Shown here: piece by piece, positions 1 to 5,749 of the stretch | How positions within the stretch are numbered: the first letter of the stretch is position 1 | Layout: every line of letters starts with the position of its first letter | Virus record (IMG/VR): IMGVR_UViG_3300042874_000086 | Location: 1-64,000 of that record | Strand: one strand, 5' to 3' | Source: a virus | Length of the DNA: 64,000 bases | Position numbers and translations under genes: made by a program | Notes under the pieces: generated by a model | Database searches by the model: none | The model's input: only the letters and a program-made list of their open reading frames with translations | Told to the model about the DNA's origin: nothing

Positions 1-147
1 AGATGACCATGCAGATGACCATGCCGCTGACCGTGCCGCTGAATCTGCAGCTGAATCTGCCGCTGACCATGCAGATGACCATGCCGCTGACCGTGCCGCT
101 GACCGTGCCGCTGAATCTGCAGCTGACCGTGCCGCTGACCGTGCAGC
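1..147 (-). repeat. 12-bp coding tandem repeat (GCNGCANNNTCA-type)
   Basis: Imperfect 12-bp units run from the window edge to about 147. On the minus strand they encode AARS, AADS, AAWS and SAWS units. Variation sits mainly in the third codon of each unit (CGG, GAT or TGG), so the array keeps reading frame and helix periodicity while changing the exposed residue. Such arrays expand and contract by slippage. Confidence 0.8.
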
Positions 148-456
148 TAATCTAATATCATCATTTCCTGTTTCAAGCCAATCGATAATTAAGTCATAAT
201 TTTCTTCGGAGCAATATGGTTTAATCTTATCAATATTCTGCATTGCACAAAATCTGGCAAACGCACCTATCTCTTCATTGTGCCCTTCTATAGCCCTAAA
301 ACACCAAATTGCGTCTTCGATTCCATTGCTATTTAAAATGGTTAAAAGTGATAGTTCTTCATCGTCTGCCTTAGTTTTTCCAAGTGTTTTTAAAAGCTTT
401 TCCCATCCGTCTCTGCAGGGAGAATGCTCTCTTATTTTATTTAGTGTTGTTTTCAT
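1..456 (-). CDS. Phage hypothetical protein with AAxS tetrapeptide repeats (3' end outside window)
   Basis: The ATG is at 456 and the frame stays open to base 1, so the C-terminus lies outside the window. The visible 152 residues start MKTTLNKIREHSPC, an N-terminus I recognise from a widespread phage protein of unknown function. A conserved W/C/F-containing helical domain follows (about residues 12-95), ending IIDWLETGNDDIRL. From residue 104 the chain becomes an (A/S)-A-(R/D/W)-S tetrapeptide repeat, matching the Ala-rich helical tail of that family. No biochemical role is known. It is the most downstream visible member of the leftward small-gene cluster, and 31 nt separate it from the next gene upstream. 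Confidence 0.8.
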   Translation of the reverse strand, partial: MKTTLNKIREHSPCRDGWEKLLKTLGKTKADDEELSLLTILNSNGIEDAIWCFRAIEGHNEEIGAFARFCAMQNIDKIKPYCSEENYDLIIDWLETGNDDIRLAARSAARSAADSAARSAARSAAWSSAWSAADSAADSAARSAAWSSAWSS

Positions 457-487
457 AAGTAGTCCTTTCCACGTACGTCAAAATCAA

Positions 488-718
488 TTACCCCCGAACT
501 TGAATAACACGTTTAATAATATGCTGCAACCTTGAAGTAATACTGGAGTATTTTTCAAGGTTAAACCATTGTTCTGTGTTATTCTCACGAAACATTTGAG
601 TATTGTATGAATACACAATATAAGTATCCCCATGCCATACAGCATACGCAGAATTTCCTGTGAACACCTGACGATTTTTTATAAGGTCTGGAATTTGTTT
701 ATAATTAACCTGTGCCAT
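488..718 (-). CDS. Small phage protein of unknown function (76 aa)
   Basis: Starts MAQVNYKQIPDLIKNRQVF and has a compact beta-rich look: a short helix with IPDLIKNR, then WHGDTYIVYSYNT and a polar C-terminus. It resembles a common family of small early phage proteins (IxxIPxLIxNRxxFxGN...YVVYSY) with no known function. On the minus strand the ribosome-binding site is AAAGGGG within ATAAAGGGGTTTAAA, the same leader as several neighbours. A 16-bp palindrome sits 21 bp upstream of the start. Confidence 0.8.
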   Translation of the reverse strand: MAQVNYKQIPDLIKNRQVFTGNSAYAVWHGDTYIVYSYNTQMFRENNTEQWFNLEKYSSITSRLQHIIKRVIQVRG

Positions 719-738
719 TTTAAACCCCTTTATTTAAT

Positions 739-754
739 AGTTCCATGTGGAACT
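739..754. promoter_or_regulatory. 16-bp palindromic element, copy 1
   Basis: AGTTCCATGTGGAACT has two 7-bp arms (AGTTCCA/TGGAACT) around a 2-bp centre. It lies between the start of the 76-aa gene and an AT-rich stretch with TATAAT-like sequences. Six such sites occur between 739 and 2863; the regular size and symmetry suggest an operator for a dimeric DNA-binding protein. Confidence 0.6.
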
Positions 755-852
755 TTTTCTATTATTAGAGGGAGTTGAATTTTTCCCTTTAACACCCTAA
801 TTATACCCTATTCAAATAACATTATAACCCCCTTAGGAATTTTGAGAATCCA

Positions 853-1119
853 TTAAAGAGGGGTCTCGAATTTTAAGGTTTCTATAAGAGATTCAAACGG
901 AATTTCAGCGAACCCATAAAACTCATCTTCAACATAATTTGCAATAAAAGACGTGCAACATAAATCAACCTTAAAGTATTCTTGTAAATCCTTTAAAGAC
1001 CAACAACAAATCCCCCAAGAATTGTCTGAATCACCCACTGGACGAGGCGAAAACTTAGCAGTATACTGTATAGCGTCCACCGCAACACTTTCCACAATTT
1101 GATAATACATGTGAACCAC
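853..1119 (-). CDS. Hypothetical protein (88 aa)
   Basis: MVHMYYQIVESVAVDAIQY start, no recognised domain. Rich in aromatic residues and with several cysteines (ICCW, LCC), acidic overall; soluble by appearance. An AAAGGGGTGG-type ribosome-binding site lies just upstream on the minus strand, and palindrome copy 2 is 19 bp upstream of the start. The repeated leader shared with neighbours supports it as a real gene. Function unknown. Confidence 0.7.
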   Translation of the reverse strand: MVHMYYQIVESVAVDAIQYTAKFSPRPVGDSDNSWGICCWSLKDLQEYFKVDLCCTSFIANYVEDEFYGFAEIPFESLIETLKFETPL

Positions 1120-1137
1120 CCCTTTATCACTTTAAAA

Positions 1138-1153
1138 AGTTCCACATAGAACT
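1138..1153. promoter_or_regulatory. 16-bp palindromic element, copy 2
   Basis: AGTTCCACATAGAACT, one mismatch from perfect dyad symmetry. Same spacing class as copy 1: about 20 bp upstream of a leftward start codon, just outside the AAAGGGG ribosome-binding site. Confidence 0.6.
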
Positions 1154-1338
1154 TTTATTACTCTCTAAATCCCCCCAAAAATTCCTTTTAGGTGGGTACT
1201 ATAGTACCTTTTAAGGCACCTTTAAACCCTACATGATTTATTTTCCACTCTCAAAGGTAACTTCAAAGTACTTTCGTATACCGAGGTTACCTTGAAGTTC
1301 CCTTGAAGGACTGTGAACCTCACCATAAAAATTTTTTT

Positions 1339-1354
1339 ATACGGTTTTCCGTAT
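1339..1354. terminator. Hairpin downstream of the 42-aa gene
   Basis: ATACGG-TTTT-CCGTAT forms a 6-bp stem with a 4-nt loop, 7 bp beyond the stop codon of the small leftward gene at 1361. On the minus strand it is followed by an A-run and then a T-run rather than an immediate T-run; on the plus strand GTTTTG follows. A weak terminator or 3'-end stabiliser is plausible. Confidence 0.4.
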
Positions 1355-1360
1355 GTTTTG

Positions 1361-1489
1361 TCAGAACCCTAAGTGGTCGTTTAAGGTTTTTTTAAGGTTA
1401 CCTTCAAATTTGTTTAAGGTTACTAAAATTACCTTTAAAGTTACCATTAAGGTTACTCCAATTATTATCCAAGTTGCTACAAACTCCAT
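1361..1489 (-). CDS. Small single-span membrane protein (42 aa)
   Basis: The ATG is at 1489, preceded on the minus strand by ATAAAGGGGTTTAAA, the same ribosome-binding leader used by neighbouring genes, and the frame ends with TGA at 1361-1363. Residues 3-25 (VATWIIIGVTLMVTLKVILV region) are a continuous hydrophobic helix. The remainder is basic and polar (NKFEGNLKKTLNDHLGF), as in a single-pass inner-membrane peptide with a cytoplasmic tail. Palindrome copy 3 lies 27 bp upstream. Short phage membrane peptides of this kind often inhibit host or competitor functions, but no function can be assigned. The shared leader is the main support. Confidence 0.6.
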   Translation of the reverse strand: MEFVATWIIIGVTLMVTLKVILVTLNKFEGNLKKTLNDHLGF

Positions 1490-1515
1490 TTTAAACCCCT
1501 TTATGTTACCTTAAA

Positions 1516-1531
1516 AGTTCCATGTGGAACT
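1516..1531. promoter_or_regulatory. 16-bp palindromic element, copy 3
   Basis: AGTTCCATGTGGAACT, identical to copy 1. It overlaps the last base of the 78-aa gene and lies 27 bp upstream of the 42-aa membrane protein gene. Confidence 0.6.
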
Positions 1532-1767
1532 TATTTGCTTACCGTGATAGACTTCAACTCTGCCTTTAGGGTACGTGCAAGTTCCCCTCGGTACCCACTA
1601 GCATTACTTAAAAAGCGCAATACGACACTATAAGTCCCATCAAGACCGTAGTCGTCCCTCTCCATCGCTTTAAGGTAAGGTTCAGCATACACTGATACCT
1701 TTTTCCAATCCTTTCTAATTGCTCGAGCGATACGTGCAAAGGCTATTCTTTCTGATATTTCGTTCAT
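1531..1767 (-). CDS. Hypothetical protein (78 aa)
   Basis: Helical basic protein starting MNEISERIAFARIARAIRK, with YAEPYLKAM near the middle and a GELARTLKAELKSI C-terminus. The order IRKDWK...PYLxAM...YG.D...V..FL.NA..YRG..A...KAEL is one I associate with a small phage protein family of unknown function. A perfect sigma70 promoter (1904-1932) reads into it, with palindrome copy 4 in between. Its ribosome-binding site is GGGG in AATGGGGTTAAG. Confidence 0.75.
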   Translation of the reverse strand: MNEISERIAFARIARAIRKDWKKVSVYAEPYLKAMERDDYGLDGTYSVVLRFLSNASGYRGELARTLKAELKSITVSK

Positions 1768-1813
1768 CTTAACCCCATTATCGTTTTGTTATATTTGTCT
1801 TGCAAATTTAGAA

Positions 1814-1829
1814 AGTTCCACATGGAACT
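1814..1829. promoter_or_regulatory. 16-bp palindromic element, copy 4
   Basis: AGTTCCACATGGAACT, the other central orientation of copies 1 and 3. It lies between a consensus sigma70 promoter (-10 at 1904-1909) and the start codon at 1767, so a bound protein would act as a roadblock, or the transcript would carry a 6-bp hairpin. Confidence 0.6.
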
Positions 1830-1903
1830 CTCAAGGAACCTTCTAAATTTTCAGAAGGCACTATAAATCTTTTGTAACCGTATTATTTATATTTGCATAG
1901 CAA

Positions 1904-1932
1904 ATTATAACATAACCTTAAGGAAATGTCAA
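1904..1932 (-). promoter_or_regulatory. Perfect sigma70 promoter, leftward
   Basis: On the minus strand TTGACA (1932-1927) is separated by 17 nt from TATAAT (1909-1904), an exact match to the host consensus. It drives the 78-aa gene and probably the small genes to its left. This strength is typical of phage early promoters. Confidence 0.85.
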
Positions 1933-2000
1933 GGTAACTTATGAGTGACTAAAACTTTCTAAATTTTGTAGAACTTCCTAAAAATTACTAGAAAGCGGAT

Positions 2001-2024
2001 AATGTATAACACATGGTATACATT
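2001..2024. repeat. Inverted repeat, 8-bp arms
   Basis: AATGTATA and TATACATT flank an 8-bp centre, 14 bp from palindrome copy 5. It lies in the 368-bp gap 1768-2135, which holds no gene I can support; apart from this repeat the gap contains the promoter, two palindromes and a hairpin. Confidence 0.5.
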
Positions 2025-2037
2025 ATGTTCCTACAAT

Positions 2038-2053
2038 AGTTCTATATGGAACT
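2038..2053. promoter_or_regulatory. 16-bp palindromic element, copy 5
   Basis: AGTTCTATATGGAACT, one arm mismatch. It is not close to a leftward start codon; it lies about 105 bp upstream of the sigma70 -35 box at 1927-1932. Confidence 0.5.
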
Positions 2054-2082
2054 TTTTTATTCCGTTATAGACGACTAGGAAA

Positions 2083-2099
2083 ACAGAAACGGTTTCTGT
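2083..2099. terminator. Perfect palindrome after the 205-aa gene
   Basis: ACAGAAAC-G-GTTTCTGT, 8-bp arms with a 1-nt centre, 37 bp past the leftward stop codon at 2136; a short TTTT follows on the minus strand. Could be a weak terminator or a protein-binding dyad. Confidence 0.4.
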
Positions 2100-2135
2100 G
2101 ATTAACCGTTATTAACCATCTAGGTATGGTGGGCG

Positions 2136-2753
2136 TTACCCCACCAAATCAAAAAATGAATTTTCGTATGCTAGAATGTGTGCTTCGATTTTGTCTCGCA
2201 TAACATCGGTTAATGTCCCTTTGGTTTCCATCTCTCTTAGTGTCTCTCTCATTAGTGCGACGCTCTCATCAAATAATGTGAGAGTGGGATACTTTGCCGT
2301 ACTGACAACGGCGTTACGTTGTACGTTCAATACTTCGCGAACGTCCTCTACGGTATCCGCTTTAACGTCCTCTACGGTATCCTCTACGGTATCCGCTTTA
2401 ACGTCCTCTACGATACCCGCTACGGTATCCGCTTTAACTGGTGACTTAATCCCTCTTAGATAGTCATACAATTTAACAAAGCCGATTGTATTACAATAGC
2501 TAATGTCTATTTTATCGGCATAAGTGCGTAATATATTAATTGACGCAAACATTTTCTTAATATAACCTTCACTCCACACGTCAGCTAACTGAAGTTTAAT
2601 TTCTTTTAACTCTTCAGTACCGAGCACGGTATCACCGGCTACTGTTAACGCCCACTTAGACCCGCTCATTTCTGTTTTAGAAATCGCTACTGCAATTTTT
2701 TTTGCTTCTGCTACCGCTTTAATAACGTGTTGCGCCGTTGTTGTTGTTTTCAT
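2136..2753 (-). CDS. Hypothetical protein with VEDVKADT repeats (205 aa)
   Basis: MKTTTTAQHVIKAVAEAKK start, mostly helical. Residues about 109-141 hold degenerate repeats of AGIVEDVKADTVEDTVEDV type, encoded by recurring GTCCTCTACGGTATCC blocks on the plus strand; they look like an acidic spacer between an N-terminal domain and a C-terminal helix. No family is recognised. A perfect sigma70 promoter (2796-2824) and palindrome copy 6 lie upstream, and the AAAGGGGTTAAAG leader matches the other early genes, so early expression is likely. Confidence 0.75.
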   Translation of the reverse strand: MKTTTTAQHVIKAVAEAKKIAVAISKTEMSGSKWALTVAGDTVLGTEELKEIKLQLADVWSEGYIKKMFASINILRTYADKIDISYCNTIGFVKLYDYLRGIKSPVKADTVAGIVEDVKADTVEDTVEDVKADTVEDVREVLNVQRNAVVSTAKYPTLTLFDESVALMRETLREMETKGTLTDVMRDKIEAHILAYENSFFDLVG

Positions 2754-2795
2754 CTTTAACCCCTTTATGTTGTTGTTGCTTTTAATTCGAGTGTC

Positions 2796-2824
2796 ATTAT
2801 AGTACGATAAAAAAATAATGTCAA
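2796..2824 (-). promoter_or_regulatory. Perfect sigma70 promoter, leftward
   Basis: On the minus strand TTGACA (2824-2819), 17-nt spacer, TATAAT (2801-2796). It reads into the 205-aa gene at 2753. Palindrome copy 6 lies 24 bp upstream of the -35 box. Confidence 0.85.
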
Positions 2825-2847
2825 GGGCATAACCTCCTTTTATAAAA

Positions 2848-2863
2848 AGTTCTATATGGAACC
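2848..2863. promoter_or_regulatory. 16-bp palindromic element, copy 6
   Basis: AGTTCTATATGGAACC, the most diverged copy (last base and one internal base off symmetry). It lies upstream of the -35 element of the neighbouring sigma70 promoter, a position for an activator or UP-region repressor rather than a downstream roadblock. Confidence 0.5.
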
Positions 2864-3532
2864 CCCTCTATCTTCAATAGTAAAAATAAATACTAACTAA
2901 CAACTTAAAAGATACTTAAATGTAATATAAACGTGACCTTAAGGTGACATCAGTGCTACCTGTGGTTACACTTAAGGTGTGTTTAAGGTTACTTTTATGT
3001 TAAAAGGGGGGAGGTTAAAGTTCCTTTAAGGTTACCAGTCGGCGCACCCAGCAACTCACAAAATACTTTAAAGTTACTACTGGCGACATTATGTCTGCTT
3101 TAAAGGAATCTTTAAAGTTACTACTAGCGACATCGTGTCTGCTTTAAAGTTACCGTTAGGGGAATCTTTAAAGTTACTACTAGCGACATCGTGTCTGCTT
3201 AAAAGTTACCGTTAGGGGAATCTTAAGAGTTACCGTTAGGGGAATCTTAAAAGTTACCGTTAGGGGAATCTTTAAGGGAATCTTAAAAGTTACCGTTAGG
3301 GGAATCTTTAAGGGAATCTTAAAAGTTACCGTTAGGGGAATCTTTAAGGGAATCTTTAAAGTTACTACTAGGGAATCTTTAAAGTTACTACTAGGGAATC
3401 TTTAAGGGAATCTTTAAAGTTACTACTAGGGATATTTAGGGAACCCCCCAAGGGTTATTAAATACCTAAGGGAGCCTTTGAAGTATGCATATGCTTCAAA
3501 AAAAAAAAAAAATTAAAGCAGTCATACTCATT
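2864..3532. repeat. Non-coding region with interleaved short-repeat array
   Basis: No gene is supported in these 669 bases. From about 3062 to 3435 the sequence is built from interleaved units of three types: TTTAAAGTTACTACT followed by GCGACATCGTGTCTGC (three copies, near 3067, 3111 and 3168); TTAAAAGTTACCGTTAGGGG plus AATC (about seven copies); and TTTAAAGTTACTACTAGGG plus AATC (three copies). The shared core is TTTAA(A/G)GTTAC, which also recurs in 1190-1460. The right end has a GAAGTAT-GCAT-ATGCTTC hairpin (3480-3497) followed by 15 A residues (3498-3512). It could be a replication or packaging region, or a slippage-grown spacer. Confidence 0.7.
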
Positions 3533-3907
3533 TTACTGCCCAGTGGGAAATTTCAAGTATGCTTTTAAGTTATCAATGTAACCTTTCCAGTCCTCATTGA
3601 GCGCATACATGTAGGCTTCTTCAATATCTTTTGAAGTTTCTAAGTTTTGTTCTGTTTTCATTTCTTTCATTAGTAGGGCTACATACTCCCCCGATATATC
3701 TTGGAACTTCTTTTTATAGTGTTCCGCATTTTCTTGAATTACTAAAGAATCTTCCTGGAGTTTACTTTCTTTAGTATAGAAGTCTTGTGTCATACTATGT
3801 ATCAAACCTACCAAAGACTCTCTAGGTTGCTCACTATCCAGTATAGAGTCTGCCAACTTAATTATAGAATCATAGTACTTTAGTTGTACCTCCTCGTTGT
3901 TATCCAT
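3533..3907 (-). CDS. Hypothetical coiled-coil protein (124 aa)
   Basis: Acidic, almost wholly helical, with heptad-like stretches (KESKLQEDSLVIQENAEHYKK region, then MKEMKTEQNLETSKDIEEA). It ends in WKGYIDNLKAYLKF. No family recognised. It starts one base past the stop of the phosphoesterase gene, so the two are co-transcribed and probably translationally coupled. Confidence 0.75.
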   Translation of the reverse strand: MDNNEEVQLKYYDSIIKLADSILDSEQPRESLVGLIHSMTQDFYTKESKLQEDSLVIQENAEHYKKKFQDISGEYVALLMKEMKTEQNLETSKDIEEAYMYALNEDWKGYIDNLKAYLKFPTGQ

Positions 3908-3908
3908 C

Positions 3909-4721
3909 TTATTTATCCTCCACCATTACTGAAAATTGTTTTACTCTACGCCCATCATTTTCTGAAGTGTACCCAAAAGGATTACAAAGCAATCTTTTAC
4001 CCAACTTCTTATTGCCTAGTACTATTTCAGCTGGGTCGTGTACATGACCAAATACCCATACTTGTAATTTGGAATCTCTTTGGAGGTCCTCTTCATAATC
4101 AAAACCGAAAAACATACTGCTTTCGTAGTTTCTGAACTTAATATTTACGTGCGTCGGATTAATGGTAGGACGTACGTGCGTCATCATTATATCACACTTG
4201 TTATATAATGCCGCTACTTTTTTTATCTCTTCTTCAAAGGTTTCTAAAAAGGAATCACAAGCCTTGTAAGGATAATCATTCAAACAGCTTTTCCAAAATC
4301 CCTCTTTTACCTCGTTATCAGCATCATAACCTTGATATTTACCATCATACCACCCATCAGCGCCCCCTACGATGACGCCTTCGATATCCACGCTGGTACC
4401 ATCCAGTACAATAAACCCCGCTCTTTCGTATTCTAAAGTACTAATATCTTTCTTATTAACCCCATAAATTTCTCTACTAGTTTTATGAAGATACCTATCA
4501 TGGTTTCCGAGTACCAGTATAATCTCTTTATAACCATACTGTTGTTTAATAGACTGAAGGGTATTGATGTTTTGTTGTAGGTCATGGCCAATATCTCCAG
4601 CAATTAATAGATATTGACTTTCAGCAGTAGAAAATAAATCACAAAGTGTAGTACCCTGTTTTGAACCAAAAGTTAAATCAATATGTAAGTCGCTTACATA
4701 ATCGAACTGTACTTGTCTCAT
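3909..4721 (-). CDS. Calcineurin-like metallophosphoesterase
   Basis: Carries the metallophosphoesterase metal-binding motifs in order: SDLHID (residues 10-15), GDIGHD (42-47), GNHD (72-75), a THVRP histidine near 180 and FGHVHD near 229. The 270-aa length fits a single-domain phosphodiesterase. Substrate unknown; phage members can act on nucleic acids or cyclic nucleotides. A 17-bp palindrome (4728-4744) overlaps its ribosome-binding GGAG. It is distinct from the SbcD-like nuclease at 56940. Confidence 0.85.
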   Translation of the reverse strand: MRQVQFDYVSDLHIDLTFGSKQGTTLCDLFSTAESQYLLIAGDIGHDLQQNINTLQSIKQQYGYKEIILVLGNHDRYLHKTSREIYGVNKKDISTLEYERAGFIVLDGTSVDIEGVIVGGADGWYDGKYQGYDADNEVKEGFWKSCLNDYPYKACDSFLETFEEEIKKVAALYNKCDIMMTHVRPTINPTHVNIKFRNYESSMFFGFDYEEDLQRDSKLQVWVFGHVHDPAEIVLGNKKLGKRLLCNPFGYTSENDGRRVKQFSVMVEDK

Positions 4722-4727
4722 ACTATC

Positions 4728-4744
4728 TCCAATTTTAAATTGGA
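4728..4744. promoter_or_regulatory. Palindrome overlapping the phosphoesterase ribosome-binding site
   Basis: TCCAATTTTAAATTGGA is perfectly symmetric around one base. In the leftward mRNA the right arm includes GGA of the GGAG ribosome-binding site for the gene starting at 4721, so the hairpin would hide it. Confidence 0.4.
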
Positions 4745-4760
4745 AGTATAATAACTAAAT

Positions 4761-5159
4761 TTATATTAAAGAAATATTAACTAAATTACGGTATTTTTGA
4801 ATGTCAGGGGAATCTTCATAAGCCCACCCACCAGCTATCTTTACAGCAGAATATATAATATAGGCCTTAAATGAGTTAGTACCTTCTCCTATCATGGCCC
4901 TATAAAAAATTAAATCACAGTGCTTTTTGGAAAATAATTTAGAGGAATATAAAGCGTCATGTAGACAAGCAGCCTTTTGGTAACCACCAGTCATAGGACT
5001 CCCTATAATACTCCATAAAACCTGTGGGATTGACGCACCATCAAAATCAAACCCAGGGTAAACAGTAATTATCATAGAATCTTCTTGGTAGACTAGGGGG
5101 GATGTTAAAATAAATGTCTGTTCCCCAGCAACCTCTAGCGTTAATTTAGTTAGAAACAT
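4761..5159 (-). CDS. DUF1353 family protein
   Basis: Contains the family hallmark: PGFDFDGASIPQVLW, then GSPMTGGYQKAACLHDALY and a C-terminal KIAGGWAY. These proteins are common in phages and prophages. The conserved D, H and S residues resemble a small hydrolase or binding site, but the function is unproven. 132 aa is typical. A TACGATAAT element starts 36 nt upstream of the start codon on the same strand, so this gene may be under late sigma control. Confidence 0.85.
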   Translation of the reverse strand: MFLTKLTLEVAGEQTFILTSPLVYQEDSMIITVYPGFDFDGASIPQVLWSIIGSPMTGGYQKAACLHDALYSSKLFSKKHCDLIFYRAMIGEGTNSFKAYIIYSAVKIAGGWAYEDSPDIQKYRNLVNISLI

Positions 5160-5186
5160 ATTATACCTTTAAGAGAAATCTGATTA

Positions 5187-5195
5187 ATTATCGTA
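5187..5195 (-). promoter_or_regulatory. TACGATAAT element (candidate phage-sigma -10)
   Basis: On the minus strand TACGATAAT begins exactly 36 nt before the DUF1353 start codon at 5159. It forms one arm of the dyad TATCGT-ATA-ACGATA, whose other arm (5198-5206, AACGATAAC) points rightward to the divergent small genes. Confidence 0.55.
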
Positions 5196-5211
5196 TAACG
5201 ATAACCATATT

Positions 5212-5442
5212 ATGAGGAGTACTATAGACAGTATCATCGAGGAACTTTTTAAAGATAATGTTAAAGTACCTGAAAAGACACTTAAAAGGTATAAATTACC
5301 TATTAACGTACCTTACGAGAGCCTTTATATATTTAAAAGTACCCTCCCTAGTAAACATTGTATGTTTGATGAACTTTCTATACAAGATTGGGAAGAACTG
5401 TTTAGAAAAAATAGACAAAAGATAGAGGAACATTATGTATAA
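5212..5442 (+). CDS. Hypothetical protein (76 aa)
   Basis: Basic helical protein with two YK.P/Y-type segments (LKRYKLPINVPYESLYIFK) and an IQDWEELFRKNRQKIEEHYV C-terminus. No family recognised. The ATG at 5212 has no ribosome-binding site in front. AGGAG lies inside the first codons (5215-5219), followed by an in-frame ATA at 5224, so a slightly later, non-ATG start is possible. It overlaps the next gene by 8 bases. Confidence 0.6.
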   Translation: MRSTIDSIIEELFKDNVKVPEKTLKRYKLPINVPYESLYIFKSTLPSKHCMFDELSIQDWEELFRKNRQKIEEHYV

Positions 5443-5749
5443 ATTAAAAATTGATAACTTTTCTTTACCCTCATACATTACAATAACTAATATAGAATAC
5501 ATCGGTAATAAAGTAAGTATCAAAGGTTACACTATAAACCCCCTTGAGTGTACGGCTGAAGAAACTTTAAATTATCTTAGTGGGTTAGTAGAGGAAATCG
5601 TGATGATTAACGAGGTTAAAAGGGGAGTATATGAAGTATATATCACCCTTTTAGTGGCTTATGGGGTATACCTAGATAATAATTTAATAGGTATCACCAG
5701 TAAAGGGGATACTTTTAGGGTTACTAAAGAGTACTTACCGCCTCTTTAA
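5435..5749 (+). CDS. Hypothetical protein (104 aa)
   Basis: Beta-rich small protein (YKLKIDNFSLPSYITITN, then YEVYITLLVAYGVYLDNN). No family recognised. It starts inside the end of the previous gene with AGAGGA as ribosome-binding site. Its 3' end overlaps the 3' end of the convergent DNA ligase gene by 26 bases. The pair at 5212-5749 is the only rightward island within the leftward block. Confidence 0.65.
   Translation: MYKLKIDNFSLPSYITITNIEYIGNKVSIKGYTINPLECTAEETLNYLSGLVEEIVMINEVKRGVYEVYITLLVAYGVYLDNNLIGITSKGDTFRVTKEYLPPL

Noticed and set aside
278-535. Rightward 85-codon frame at the left edge
   Set aside because: It lies opposite the recognised leftward AAxS-repeat gene and has no ribosome-binding site.
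1777-1785. AACGATAAT before the 78-aa gene as another phage-sigma site
   Set aside because: It is only 18 nt from the start codon and overlaps the ribosome-binding region; a perfect sigma70 promoter already explains expression.
2176-2463. Rightward 95-codon frame inside the 205-aa gene
   Set aside because: It is the complement of the repetitive Val/Glu/Asp stretch, has no ribosome-binding site, and runs against an operon with clear promoters.
3062-3435. Possible CRISPR array in the repeat region
   Set aside because: Units differ in type and abut each other; there are no unique spacers of constant length and no cas genes.
3480-3512. Hairpin plus 15 A as an intrinsic terminator
   Set aside because: The A-run follows the hairpin on the plus strand, where no gene ends; on the minus strand the T-run precedes the hairpin. 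Neither orientation gives stem then U-run.
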